From NCBI RefSeq assembly GCF_003606345.3, contig NZ_CP031844.2, positions 930,001 to 994,000 of the forward strand: a stretch of 64,000 nt of DNA. Direction: 5' to 3'. The notes under the pieces were generated by a model. It did no database searches. It was given only the letters and a program-made list of their open reading frames with translations, and was not told the origin of the DNA. Below are positions 1 to 7,684 of the stretch, one piece after another (positions within the stretch are counted from its first letter, which is position 1; each line of letters begins with the position of its first letter). The translations under genes were made by a program, and so were the position numbers. This stretch comes from Bartonella krasnovii. GTDB lineage: Bacteria > Pseudomonadota > Alphaproteobacteria > Rhizobiales > Rhizobiaceae.

Positions 1-265
1 TGGAAACGGTGGTGGTGGTGGAATTGACAATAAGAGAGCTGGTAGCGGTGGCAGTTCATTTCTTGGCGGCGGCGGAGGTGGTGGTGGTCAATGCAAGGGG
101 TCTATCATGGGACAAGGTGGTGAAAGTTATAAAGGCGGTAACGGGGGAAGAGGTGGTAAAGAATGTGGTGGCGGTGGCGGTGGATATTTCGATGGAAAGC
201 CAGGTGATGACAAAATTGGCGGCGATGGTGGCGATGGCGCAGTACTCATAAAGGTATATTTATAA
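1..265 (+). CDS. Glycine-rich phage structural protein, C-terminal part
   Basis: This is the 3' end of a gene that begins upstream of the window. Reading from base 2, the frame is open to a TAA at 263-265 and is dominated by GGT/GGC glycine codons, giving runs of four to eight glycines broken by short polar stretches, and ends in a non-repetitive tail with the residues AVLIKVYL. Glycine-rich C-terminal domains of this kind are common at the tips of phage tail fibres and tail-associated proteins. Its place 13 bases before an endolysin gene fits a tail gene at the end of a late operon. Which tail protein it is cannot be told from this fragment. A long open frame in register 3 of the same bases is a low-complexity shadow. 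Confidence 0.6.
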   Translation, partial: GNGGGGGIDNKRAGSGGSSFLGGGGGGGGQCKGSIMGQGGESYKGGNGGRGGKECGGGGGGYFDGKPGDDKIGGDGGDGAVLIKVYL

Positions 266-278
266 GGTGAATTGAACA

Positions 279-944
279 ATGGCACGGAAAATAAGTAAAG
301 ACTGTTTATACTGTTTAAAAAAGTGGGAAGGCTTGCGCTTGCAGGCTTATCAAGATGTCTCTGGTGTTTGGACGATTGGCTATGGACATACAGGGAAGGC
401 AGGCAAACCAACAGTTGTTGAGGGTATGGTGATTACAGAAAAAAAAGCTGAAACCATGCTTCTCGCAGATTTGCGTCAATATGAACAAGCGGTAGAAAAA
501 GCGGTTTGTGTGAATTTAAGTGACGAGCAGTTTGGTGCTCTTGTTTCCTTTTGTTATAATGTAGGCATTCCAGCTTTCCAAAATTCTACGTTACTGAAAA
601 AACTAAACAAAGGCGATTATGAAACGATACCTGCCGAATTACAAAAATGGACCAAAGCAGGTGGTAAACGCTTGCAAGGTCTTGTCCACCGGCGTGCGGC
701 AGAAGCAGGGTTGTGGGCAAAAGGCGCTTATGTTTCCTCAAACTATCAAACGGTAGAAAAAAAGGATTCAACAGGTCTTTTCAAAGCAGAAGCGCTCGCA
801 CCCATTATTGGGTCTTTCTCAGGTCTTGGTGGTTTTTTAGCGGGCAATGGTCCTATCCAATGGGCATTAGCCGCTATTATGGTTTTAGCAGCAGCAGCTG
901 GTATTTTCTTTGTTTCTAAACGCTTTCAGGAGCAGAGTTTATGA
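279..944 (+). CDS. Phage endolysin, GH24 lysozyme with C-terminal membrane anchor
   Basis: Muramidase that cuts the glycan backbone of peptidoglycan at the end of phage growth. The 221-residue protein has the exact glycoside hydrolase 24 (T4 lysozyme type) catalytic spacing: Glu17, eight residues, Asp26, five residues, Thr32, with the GYGHTG motif directly behind. The lysozyme domain covers roughly residues 8-150. There is no N-terminal signal or SAR segment. Instead a linker leads to a hydrophobic stretch at about 192-214, followed by a short basic tail, so the protein is predicted to be tail-anchored. The start follows a GGTGAA ribosome-binding-like sequence. It shares an ATGA overlap with the next gene, as expected in a compact lysis cassette. 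How a C-terminally anchored enzyme reaches the periplasm is not evident from the sequence. Confidence 0.88.
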   Translation: MARKISKDCLYCLKKWEGLRLQAYQDVSGVWTIGYGHTGKAGKPTVVEGMVITEKKAETMLLADLRQYEQAVEKAVCVNLSDEQFGALVSFCYNVGIPAFQNSTLLKKLNKGDYETIPAELQKWTKAGGKRLQGLVHRRAAEAGLWAKGAYVSSNYQTVEKKDSTGLFKAEALAPIIGSFSGLGGFLAGNGPIQWALAAIMVLAAAAGIFFVSKRFQEQSL

Positions 945-1168
945 TGTTCTGGATGAAAAAAAATCTCATGCTCACAGGTGCGGCACTAGCCGCTTTTTTT
1001 ATGGCTTTAGCCAAAGCTTTCACTCTTGGCAAAAAGAGTGAACAGCAAAAGCAGATAGAAAAAACTTTAAAGGCAGCAACAACACGGCTTGAGGTGGAAA
1101 ATGAAGTTAACAAAAAAACTGATGCTGATGTGCGTGCTGCTCTCTCTGACTGGTTGCGTGACCCATAA
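941..1168 (+). CDS. Probable phage inner-membrane spanin (Rz-like)
   Basis: A 75-residue protein with a short basic N terminus, one hydrophobic segment at about residues 9-27, and a charged helical part rich in Glu, Lys and Gln (about 30-65) likely to form a coiled coil, ending in the residues DWLRDP. This is the expected build of a type II inner-membrane spanin, which joins inner and outer membranes at the last step of lysis. The start overlaps the endolysin stop (ATGA) and is preceded by AGGAG. The next gene begins inside this one in another frame, the hallmark arrangement of Rz/Rz1 pairs. The protein is short for an Rz, and the assignment rests on topology and position. Confidence 0.6.
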   Translation: MMFWMKKNLMLTGAALAAFFMALAKAFTLGKKSEQQKQIEKTLKAATTRLEVENEVNKKTDADVRAALSDWLRDP

Positions 1169-1319
1169 ATATGTTTCTTTTTGTGTTGGTTGGTTACCTA
1201 TTTATTTAGATAAGAGAGATGTTGACGTCATCAGTTTAAACTTAGCAAAAGAGATTTTAAAGCATAATAAGCAGGGTGAACGCTTGTGTGGATGGGAACA
1301 TGGTAAGAAAAAAGGGTGA
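1101..1319 (+). CDS. Probable outer-membrane spanin lipoprotein (Rz1-like)
   Basis: A 72-residue predicted lipoprotein. The signal sequence starts at the ATG at 1101 (MKLTKKL, then a hydrophobic run) and ends in a lipobox LTGC, so Cys would be lipidated. The ATG at 1101 is preferred over an in-frame ATG at 1089 because GAGGTG lies just upstream and the resulting signal peptide is canonical. The mature part carries the pattern PIY, then Asp, then HN, then LCGW, which I recall from small phage lipoproteins of lysis cassettes. It overlaps the preceding membrane protein by 68 bases in a different frame. An unrelated small phage lipoprotein is the main alternative. Confidence 0.6.
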   Translation: MKLTKKLMLMCVLLSLTGCVTHKYVSFCVGWLPIYLDKRDVDVISLNLAKEILKHNKQGERLCGWEHGKKKG

Positions 1320-1518
1320 AAAACACACAGAGCTTACAGAAGCGGAAAAAGAAATGCTTCAAGAAATGATCATTACCTACCAAAGTGTGAAAGTGATGTC
1401 GCGTCTCATGAAGTGGATAGCATTTTTTCTATTTTTGCTTATCCTTGATTTTGCCCGTCTTATGGATGCGATAGATAATGTCATTGCACATTTAAAACAG
1501 TGGTTCAGCAAAAGTTAG
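1300..1518 (+). CDS. Small one-TM phage protein, possible holin
   Basis: A 72-residue protein with a charged, helical N-terminal half, one strongly hydrophobic segment (IAFFLFLLILDFA, about residues 41-55) and an amphipathic C-terminal helix. The open frame extends to 1276, but the ATG at 1300 follows GGATGGGA and is the more natural start. It lies directly after the endolysin and spanin-like genes, and no other holin candidate is visible, so it may be a one-TM holin or a lysis regulator. I do not recognise a named family, so the function is inference from position and size. Confidence 0.5.
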   Translation: MVRKKGEKHTELTEAEKEMLQEMIITYQSVKVMSRLMKWIAFFLFLLILDFARLMDAIDNVIAHLKQWFSKS

Positions 1519-1527
1519 AGAAAACCT

Positions 1528-1950
1528 ATGTTTGATATACCGCATAGAATTAGATTTTTAAAAACTTATAATGGAGATGCAAGCTTAAAACAAGATTGCC
1601 TCTTAACATCAGAAACGAATCTTCGTTGGCAAAAAATTTTAAATGATTTTCTTCTAAGCAGTTATCATTATCGTAAAAAAAATAAAGTAAAGAATCCAGA
1701 TATTAGTTTTCAGAAGGATGTGATTGATTTTTCAGATAATGATGCAGTAGCACAGCGTATTGCGTTGATTAATTATTATTTGTCTGATTACTTCTTCAAG
1801 GAAGATTTTGATCATTGCTATATTACAAAATGCTATAGTTCCGATAATTTTGACGATTTTTATTTCGTGGCAAAAGTAAACGGTTTTAGTTTTCCACTTC
1901 ATTTAGGAAACAAGAAATACCGTAAGATTTTTTATTCTAAAATTATCTAA
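1528..1950 (+). CDS. Hypothetical protein in prophage end
   Basis: A 140-residue protein rich in aromatic residues, Lys and Asp, with no signal peptide and no convincing transmembrane segment. I recognise no family. It begins 9 bases after the previous gene, with GAGAAAA upstream, and is followed after 16 bases by the Dam-type methylase, so the two are probably co-transcribed. A segment near its C terminus (KCYSS-NF-DDF) resembles a segment behind the catalytic motif of the neighbouring methylase. This may be chance or a trace of shared origin. Confidence 0.5.
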   Translation: MFDIPHRIRFLKTYNGDASLKQDCLLTSETNLRWQKILNDFLLSSYHYRKKNKVKNPDISFQKDVIDFSDNDAVAQRIALINYYLSDYFFKEDFDHCYITKCYSSDNFDDFYFVAKVNGFSFPLHLGNKKYRKIFYSKII

Positions 1951-1966
1951 ACTTCTCCTTAAAAAT

Positions 1967-2752
1967 ATGACAAAACAAGAATTTACACAGACACTGTTTG
2001 CGTGGATGGGTGGAAAACATTATCTACGTAAGAAAATTATACCGATTTTAAATAGTATTGATCATGAAACCTATATTGAACCGTTTTTAGGTTCAGGGGT
2101 TATTTTTCTAAACAAACGACCAGCGAAATATTCCGTCATTAATGATTTGAATGGAGAGATCACGAATCTGTTTCAATGTGTTCAAAATGACTTTGATGAT
2201 TTAGCCAAAAGATTAGAGTGGTTTGTTTGTTCAAGACAGTTGTTTTTTGAACTTGCTGCTATTGAACCAGAGAGCTTATCGAAAATTGAAAGAGCAGCAC
2301 GCTTTTTGTTTCTTCAACGTTGTGTGATGTATGGGAAAGAAGATTACTACTCTTTTAGCTTTGTAGGAAAAAAAACGGTAAGCTTTAATCCGGACAAACT
2401 TTTAGCAAGAATGAAACGTGTTAGACAGAAGCTTCTTGATACGACGATCTTAAACTTATCGTGGGAGCGGGTTGTTGAACTTTTTGATGCGCCCGACAGT
2501 TTATTTTATCTAGACCCGCCTTATTTTATAAAGAAGAAATGCTATAGTTCAGGTAATTTTGTTGAAGATGATTTTGTTAATATGGCAAAAGTTCTCAAAG
2601 GCATTCAAGGCAAGTTTGTCTTGAGTCTGAATGATTGTGATGCTGTTAGAGAGATCTTTAAAGATTTTGACTTTTTAGAATTAGAGACCCTTTGGACAGC
2701 AGGTATGGCAAAAAAAACACCTCGAAAAGAAGTGCTGATTCGCAATAATTGA
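1967..2752 (+). CDS. Dam-type N6-adenine DNA methyltransferase (D12 class)
   Basis: A 261-residue enzyme expected to transfer a methyl group from S-adenosylmethionine to N6 of adenine in a short DNA motif, with GATC the usual target of the family. Visible motifs in D12-class order are the N-terminal WMGGKHYL segment (about residues 13-20), the AdoMet-binding FLGSG (about 41-45), the ND element just behind it, and the catalytic DPPY (about 184-187). Length matches the family. No restriction enzyme gene lies next to it, so it is an orphan phage methylase, probably for host mimicry or regulation. It sits between an unknown gene and the HTH regulator at the prophage end. The start uses the ATG at 1967, after a weak CTCCTTAAAA context. 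Confidence 0.85.
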   Translation: MTKQEFTQTLFAWMGGKHYLRKKIIPILNSIDHETYIEPFLGSGVIFLNKRPAKYSVINDLNGEITNLFQCVQNDFDDLAKRLEWFVCSRQLFFELAAIEPESLSKIERAARFLFLQRCVMYGKEDYYSFSFVGKKTVSFNPDKLLARMKRVRQKLLDTTILNLSWERVVELFDAPDSLFYLDPPYFIKKKCYSSGNFVEDDFVNMAKVLKGIQGKFVLSLNDCDAVREIFKDFDFLELETLWTAGMAKKTPRKEVLIRNN

Positions 2753-2771
2753 AGAAAATTTTGAAAATATT

Positions 2772-2815
2772 TGTTAGAATCAGAAGGATATTACTTCATT
2801 CTAACAGGGCTTTTT
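2772..2815 (+). promoter_or_regulatory. Stem-loop with T run directly before the HTH regulator
   Basis: TGTTAGAAT at 2772-2780 pairs perfectly with ATTCTAACA at 2798-2806. Inside it, GAAG at 2783-2786 can pair with CTTC at 2794-2797 with a two-base bulge. The stem is followed by GGGC and five T (2811-2815), and the regulator ATG is at 2818. The AGGG at about 2806-2809 that would serve as its ribosome binding site touches the 3' arm. The structure could therefore be a terminator/attenuator or a translational lid. Which one is inference. Confidence 0.5.
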
Positions 2816-2817
2816 AG

Positions 2818-3186
2818 ATGGTTACATCTTTTGGTAAAACTTTACGTAAACTTCGTATTGATCACTCAGAACGGCTTTTAGATATGGCTGAAAAATTAGA
2901 TATATCTGTAGCATTTTTATCTTCAGTCGAAATTGGCAAGAAATCTGTACCGGTTGGTATGGAAGACAAGATCATAAAGCTTTACGCCTTAGATCAAGAA
3001 ACAGCATCTATTTTAAGAAAAGAGGCTGATTCTTGCCGTAAGAGATTCACAATAAAGCCTTCGGATTCATTTAGCCGTGAAATTATCGGCATGCTTGTTA
3101 GAAACTTAGAGAATTTTTCACAACAGGACTTAGCAAAATTGAAAAAATTGTTGGAAAGAGTCGGTAAAAAAGAAAGTGCTTTTTAG
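2818..3186 (+). CDS. Small HTH (XRE-like) regulator at prophage end
   Basis: A 122-residue protein with an N-terminal helix-turn-helix of the Cro/C1 (XRE) type at about residues 5-60: a LRKLR helix, a turn, the recognition-helix segment with SVAFLSSVE, and GKK. The C-terminal half is helical and ends in a KKLLERVGKK segment, possibly for dimerisation. It should bind DNA in the cytoplasm, with either the prophage or host promoters as targets. It is the last gene before tRNA-Ser, and its translation start lies just behind a stem-loop with a T run, suggesting controlled expression. It could be a phage regulator or a Bartonella-type Trp (HTH) regulator, and sequence alone does not decide. Confidence 0.7.
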   Translation: MVTSFGKTLRKLRIDHSERLLDMAEKLDISVAFLSSVEIGKKSVPVGMEDKIIKLYALDQETASILRKEADSCRKRFTIKPSDSFSREIIGMLVRNLENFSQQDLAKLKKLLERVGKKESAF

Positions 3187-3287
3187 GCATAGTTTTGAAA
3201 ACCCTATTCCCGAACCTTTATTTATTTACCCCGCACCTTAAAAAAACAGCTATAAAATCAACAAGTTATAGCACGATAAAAGTGCTG

Positions 3288-3377
3288 TGGCGGAGGGGGT
3301 GGGATTCGAACCCACGGTACAGTCTCCTGCACGCCGGTTTTCAAGACCGGTGCCTTAAACCGCTCGGCCACCCCTCC
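3288..3377 (-). tRNA. tRNA-Ser(TGA)
   Basis: On the minus strand the sequence folds into a complete class II tRNA: acceptor stem GGAGGGG/CCCCTCC, a long variable arm, T-loop GGTTCGAATCC, anticodon loop CTTGAAA giving anticodon TGA, discriminator G and encoded CCA at 3290-3288. It reads UCN serine codons. Its 3' end points toward the prophage, which ends about 100 bases away. This is the usual orientation for integration at a tRNA 3' end. Confidence 0.96.
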
Positions 3378-4188
3378 AAACTAAGAATGTCTTTTTACAA
3401 AGTTCTTGCAAAAGGTCAATCATTTTAATACGCATTTTAAAGCGTTTTTGTAAAATTATTTAAGTTTCAAGCAAAATAACTTCTCATAAGTCAATTCTTT
3501 GAGTGGGTTACCTTAATCATAAAGCAATATTTTTAAAATCTCTAACAATCATTTTTATAATGATAAGATATGTTCAGTTGGAGATATTTATAAATTATGT
3601 TAAATTATTTTCGGACTCATATTTTTGAATTATTTTATTTTTTAATAAAAATATGTAGATATCTAATACAGTTAAAGATTAACTTTAAGAAAATAGCTGA
3701 TTTACTTTCATAGAGAAAAACTAAAAAATTTAAACAAGAATCATAGTATTTTTTTCATTTTTACACTAATTGAATAAGATTTTATGCAAAATTTCTTCCA
3801 AGTATGACTAAAAATTAGATACATTTATAACACTTTTTCTGTAAAATTAGTAATACGGTAATTTGAATAGAAAAAAAGCTTATTGAGAGATATACCTGAA
3901 TCAATAAGGAAAAATTTTTGTATGAAAGAATCGAAGATTCTACAATAATATTTTAAATTCTTTGAATGATATATAGAGATAAAAGAGGTGAAAAGCGATC
4001 TTAAAAATGCTAGAATGTTTGTTAAGTTGCCTAGTCTTTCGAGAATAGAACTTAAAAATGTTAATTAAAATAGGCAAAAAGCATAAATCTTAACATACAA
4101 ATCTTCAAAGCCCGCACCCTTGCTTTTATTCAGGCATTCTTCACAAAAAACATGTGTAAAAGCGATAAGTTATTTTTATAAAACAAAA
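3378..4188. other. Gene-free AT-rich spacer between tRNA-Ser and tRNA-Val
   Basis: About 800 bases of AT-rich DNA with stops in all frames. I see no open frame with a recognisable protein, no integrase remnant and no strong terminator. Only a short hairpin (AGAATC/GATTCT, 3927-3941) stands out. Long spacers of this sort are common in reduced Bartonella-like genomes. Confidence 0.5.
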
Positions 4189-4264
4189 TGGTGGGCGATG
4201 AGAGACTCGAACTCCCGACATCCTCGGTGTAAACGAGGCGCTCTACCAGCTGAGCTAATCGCCC
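4189..4264 (-). tRNA. tRNA-Val(TAC)
   Basis: On the minus strand: acceptor stem GGGCGAT/ATCGCCC, D-loop with AGCTCAGCTGGTAGAGC, anticodon loop TTTACAC giving anticodon TAC, T-arm GGGAGTTCGAGTCTC, discriminator A and an encoded CCA at 4191-4189. It is a full-length 76-base gene and reads GUN valine codons. Confidence 0.96.
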
Positions 4265-4438
4265 AATGTAATGATCAGCAACTGAATGGGTTCTCTTTAA
4301 GGAAAAATTTTTCTAAACGCAAGAATAAAGATGGTATTTGATAATTTTTTTAAAAAATGCATAATCCTTCTTGACATAAACGTGTGAACCCCTTACACGA
4401 CCGCTTGTACCAAGAATAAATTGGTGCAAAAAAAATGC

Positions 4439-4515
4439 GCGGGTGTAGCTCAGTTGGTTAGAGTGCTGGCCTGTCACGCCGGAGGTCGCGGGTTCGAGCC
4501 CCGTCACTCGCGCCA
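4439..4515 (+). tRNA. tRNA-Asp(GTC)
   Basis: Plus-strand tRNA of 77 bases: acceptor GCGGGTG/CACTCGC (one G-T pair), D-arm AGCTCAGTTGGTTAGAGT, anticodon loop CTGTCAC giving anticodon GTC, T-arm with GGTTCGAGCCC, discriminator G and encoded CCA. It reads aspartate codons GAU/GAC. It is divergent from tRNA-Val and lies upstream of the nuo operon. Confidence 0.96.
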
Positions 4516-4812
4516 TTTCTTATTTCCTTATAGTATTTCTTTTTAAGATATTCATGTGCTTTGAATTGGATAATGAAGTGTCTTCTTTGGGGGGGGATAT
4601 ATTTTTTCTTCCTTTTTACATAGTTTATAAGAATAGGGCTTGCGTCTTTCGTTGCTCTGCGTTACCTATGCCGATAAGAAAAGTATCGCTCTGTATACCT
4701 TTTAAGCATTATGAATAGATGGATAGAGCGATTATTTGAATTTGTCTGGTTGATCTCGCAATATCAAGTCATTGTGTTAAGCTCAGGCATTTTGTTACGA
4801 TGGAAGAGGGTT
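4516..4812. other. Leader region of the nuo operon
   Basis: About 300 bases between tRNA-Asp and nuoA. It should contain the operon promoter, but I cannot place -35/-10 boxes with confidence. A run of eight G at 4589-4596 is conspicuous in this AT-rich setting. An open frame from 4711 runs into nuoA, but its first 34 codons do not resemble NuoA. Confidence 0.4.
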
Positions 4813-5178
4813 ATGGCTTATTTATTGAGCTCTTATTTGCCAGTCTTGATTTTTATTATTGTCTCAGCTGTTATTGCCGGGGTTTTATTGATTACACCTT
4901 ACATTGTAGCATACCGTTCTCCCGATCCTGAAAAGTTATCAGCTTATGAATGTGGGTTTAATTCATTTAGTGATGCACGTATGAAGTTTGATATTCGTTT
5001 CTATTTGGTTTCAATTCTGTTTATTATTTTTGATCTTGAGGTTGCTTTTCTTTTTCCTTGGGCTGTTTCATTTAAATCGATAGGTATATTTGGCTTTTGG
5101 TCTATGATTGTGTTTTTAGCGATTTTGACTATTGGATTTATATATGAATGGAAAAAAGGAGCTCTTGAATGGAATTAA
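4813..5178 (+). CDS. nuoA: NADH-quinone oxidoreductase subunit A
   Basis: A 121-residue membrane subunit of respiratory complex I, which couples NADH oxidation and quinone reduction to proton export. Three hydrophobic segments are visible (about residues 7-30, 62-84 and 90-112), and the loop between the first two holds the family signature YECGF with its conserved cysteine, followed by FDIRFYLV. The start is set at the ATG at 4813, with GAAGAGGG just upstream. The open frame reaches back to 4711, but that part is not NuoA-like. It is the first gene of the fourteen-gene operon, and its end overlaps nuoB by 10 bases, suggesting coupled translation. Confidence 0.95.
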   Translation: MAYLLSSYLPVLIFIIVSAVIAGVLLITPYIVAYRSPDPEKLSAYECGFNSFSDARMKFDIRFYLVSILFIIFDLEVAFLFPWAVSFKSIGIFGFWSMIVFLAILTIGFIYEWKKGALEWN

Positions 5179-5750
5179 AGTCTAATAATTCAACGATTAC
5201 AGCTCCAAAACCTAAAGGAATCATTAATCCCAATACGGGTGAACTGATAGGATCAGATGATAAGTTTTTTCGTGATATTAATGCGGAATTATCAGATAAG
5301 GGTTTTTTAGTTACCTCAACAGATGCTTTGATTACTTGGGCGCGCACTGGTTCTCTCATGTGGATGAGTTTTGGTTTAGCTTGTTGTGCTGTTGAAATGA
5401 TGCAGTGTTCCATGCCTCACTATGATAATGAGCGTTTTGGATATGCGCCACGCGCTTCACCCCGCCAATCGGATGTGATGGTAGTTGCAGGCACTCTAAC
5501 AAATAAGATGGCACCGGCTTTAAGAAAAGTCTACGATCAAATGCCGGAGCCGCGTTATGTGATCTCTATGGGATCGTGTGCAAACGGTGGTGGATATTAC
5601 CATTATTCTTATTCAGTTGTACGTGGGTGTGATCGTATTGTGCCTGTAGATATTTATGTTCCAGGGTGTCCTCCCACAGCGGAAGCATTACTGTATGGTA
5701 TATTATTGCTGCAGAAAAAAATCCGTCGTACGGGTTCCATAGAGCGATAG
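5169..5750 (+). CDS. nuoB: NADH-quinone oxidoreductase subunit B
   Basis: A 193-residue peripheral-arm subunit of complex I that carries iron-sulfur cluster N2, the last electron carrier before quinone. The four ligands are visible: the tandem pair Cys72-Cys73 in GLACCAVE, Cys137 in GSCANGGG and Cys167 in PGCPP. The N-terminal ~45 residues are variable, as in the family. It overlaps nuoA by 10 bases and is followed by nuoC after 13 bases, consistent with one transcript. Confidence 0.97.
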   Translation: MELKSNNSTITAPKPKGIINPNTGELIGSDDKFFRDINAELSDKGFLVTSTDALITWARTGSLMWMSFGLACCAVEMMQCSMPHYDNERFGYAPRASPRQSDVMVVAGTLTNKMAPALRKVYDQMPEPRYVISMGSCANGGGYYHYSYSVVRGCDRIVPVDIYVPGCPPTAEALLYGILLLQKKIRRTGSIER

Positions 5751-5763
5751 GGGTTTCATTATT

Positions 5764-6375
5764 ATGATGAATGAAACATTGGTTGAACTTTCTACCTATT
5801 TGAAAGACAAATTAGGCGATAAGCTTGAAGAAACCATTCTTTCGTTTGGTGAATTAACGATTATATCGCGTCTTGATGCAATTACGGATGTGTTAATGTT
5901 TGTTCGTGATGATTCTCGCTGCCAGTTTATTAATATTACAGATATTAGTGGGGTTGATTATCCCTCTCGTGATAAGCGTTTTGATGTCTCTTATCAATTA
6001 TTGTCTCCTCGTGAGAATTTGCGTTTACGTGTTAAGGTTCGTACAGATGAAAATACTCCTGTTGCTTCTGCGTGTTCTATTTATCCTGGGGCAGAGTGGT
6101 ATGAGCGTGAGACGTACGATATGTACGGGATTTTATTTTCGGGGCATCCAGATTTAAGGCGGATTTTAACTGATTATGGGTTTGAAGGGCATCCCTTACG
6201 TAAAGATTTTCCCGTAACTGGGTTTGTTGAATGTCGTTATGATAATGAAGCAAAGAGAGTGATTTATGAGCCAGTTGTTTTACGACAAGAGATGCGCAGT
6301 TTCGACTTTCTTTCTCCTTGGGAAGGAGCACAATATGTTTTACCATGTGATGAAAAAGGAGATGTCAAGAAATGA
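5764..6375 (+). CDS. nuoC: NADH-quinone oxidoreductase subunit C
   Basis: A 203-residue 30-kDa-type subunit of the complex I peripheral arm, which binds no cofactor and packs against NuoD at the quinone site. The family signature [10 protein letters not shown], followed by [13 protein letters not shown] and GHPLRKDFP, lies at about residues 117-155. It is a separate protein here, not the NuoCD fusion of enterobacteria. The start may be either of two adjacent ATG codons (5764 or 5767). The gap to nuoD is 118 bases, unusually long within this operon. Confidence 0.96.
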   Translation: MMNETLVELSTYLKDKLGDKLEETILSFGELTIISRLDAITDVLMFVRDDSRCQFINITDISGVDYPSRDKRFDVSYQLLSPRENLRLRVKVRTDENTPVASACSIYPGAEWYERETYDMYGILFSGHPDLRRILTDYGFEGHPLRKDFPVTGFVECRYDNEAKRVIYEPVVLRQEMRSFDFLSPWEGAQYVLPCDEKGDVKK

Positions 6376-6493
6376 TATGGGAGCTGATAAGTTTTTAGGT
6401 TAGAGTGTAGATCTTTAAAATACCAGTTTTGGGTATAGTGAGAGTTTTTGTTAACGTTTGATATGAAGTTTTTTTTAAAGCAAGGGGTTGATT

Positions 6494-7684
6494 GTGGCTG
6501 AGGTCAATGTTCGAAACTTTAATATCAATTTTGGTCCGCAGCATCCTGCAGCGCATGGTGTTTTGCGCATGGTTTTGGAATTGGACGGTGAAGTTGTTGA
6601 GCGTGTAGATCCACATATTGGATTATTGCATCGTGGCACTGAAAAGTTAATGGAAACAAAGACGTATCTTCAAGCTGGTCCTTATCTGGATCGTTTAGAT
6701 TATGTTGCTCCTATGAATCAAGAGCATGCTTTTGTACTTGCTATTGAGAAATTATTAGGGGTTGAAGTTCCAAAGCGGGGGCAATTAATACGTGTTTTGT
6801 TTTCTGAAATTGGACGTATTCTTAATCATTTGCTTAATGTAACGACACAGGCGATGGATGTTGGTGCTTTGACTCCACCACTTTGGGGATTTGAGCAACG
6901 TGAAAGATTGATGATTTTTTATGAACGTGCGTGTGGAGCACGTCTTCATGCCAATTATTTTCGCCCCGGTGGTGTGCATCAAGACTTACCAGAATCTTTA
7001 ATTGAGGATATTGGTAATTTTATTGATCCGTTTCTTGTTGCTCTGAGTAAACTGGATGCACTTATAACACCAAATCGGATTTTCAAACAGCGTAATGTAG
7101 ATATTGGTGTGGTGAGTATTGATGAAGCTTGGGCGCGTGGTTTTTCTGGGGTCATGATTCGTGGAGCCGGTGTTGCGTGGGATTTGCGTAAGAGCCAACC
7201 TTATGAGTGTTATGATGAAATGGAATTTGACATTCCTATAGGTAAGAATAGCGATTGTTATGATCGTTATTTGATTCGTATGGAAGAGATGCGTCAATCG
7301 GCCAAAATTATGCGCCAATGTGTGGATCGTTTGCTTGGTACTGAAAAAAATGGACCAGTTTCGAGTTTAGATCGCAAAATTGTTCCTCCAAAGCGGAGCG
7401 AAATGAAAAGTTCGATGGAAGCGCTTATTCATCATTTTAAACTTTATACGGAAGGCTTTCATACACCTCCTGGCGAGGTATATGTTGCTGTGGAAGCTCC
7501 AAAGGGTGAGTTTGGTGTTTATCTTGTTTCTGATGGAAGCAATAAGCCTTATCGTGTTAAGTTGCGTGCGCCTGGGTTTGCTCATCTCCAAGCTATGGAT
7601 TTTTTAACCCGAGGCCATATGTTGGCGGATGCTACAGCTATTTTGGGTTCAATTGATATTGTTTTTGGGGAGGTTGATCGCTAA
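6494..7684 (+). CDS. nuoD: NADH-quinone oxidoreductase subunit D
   Basis: A 396-residue 49-kDa-type subunit that forms the quinone-binding pocket with NuoB. The N-terminal [10 protein letters not shown] motif is the beta-hairpin carrying the quinone-site histidine, and LLHRGTEKL and [11 protein letters not shown] follow in family order. The reading frame begins with TTG at 6488, but the GTG at 6494 (MAEVNVRN) is the better start because AAGGGG lies seven bases upstream. The stop overlaps the ATG of nuoE by one base (TAATG), so translation is probably coupled. The length matches alphaproteobacterial NuoD. Confidence 0.96.
   Translation: MAEVNVRNFNINFGPQHPAAHGVLRMVLELDGEVVERVDPHIGLLHRGTEKLMETKTYLQAGPYLDRLDYVAPMNQEHAFVLAIEKLLGVEVPKRGQLIRVLFSEIGRILNHLLNVTTQAMDVGALTPPLWGFEQRERLMIFYERACGARLHANYFRPGGVHQDLPESLIEDIGNFIDPFLVALSKLDALITPNRIFKQRNVDIGVVSIDEAWARGFSGVMIRGAGVAWDLRKSQPYECYDEMEFDIPIGKNSDCYDRYLIRMEEMRQSAKIMRQCVDRLLGTEKNGPVSSLDRKIVPPKRSEMKSSMEALIHHFKLYTEGFHTPPGEVYVAVEAPKGEFGVYLVSDGSNKPYRVKLRAPGFAHLQAMDFLTRGHMLADATAILGSIDIVFGEVDR

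Noticed and set aside
9..251. 80-codon open frame in the first 250 bases
   Set aside because: It is the third-frame reading of GGT/GGC repeats (Val/Ala-rich). The frame from base 2 gives a glycine-rich phage protein with a sensible end at 265.
127..411. Pro/Ser-rich minus-strand open frame
   Set aside because: It is antisense to the glycine-rich and endolysin genes. The proline runs come from GG-rich codons on the other strand.
3195..3428. 77-codon open frame over tRNA-Ser
   Set aside because: The peptide with RRGWDSNPR is the well-known artefact of translating the antisense of a tRNA-Ser gene.
4120..4341. 73-codon open frame over tRNA-Val
   Set aside because: It is a translation of the antisense of the tRNA gene (MRDSNSRHPRC pattern).
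4313..4516. 67-codon minus-strand open frame over tRNA-Asp
   Set aside because: The VTGLEPATS peptide is a classical false protein from the antisense of a tRNA.
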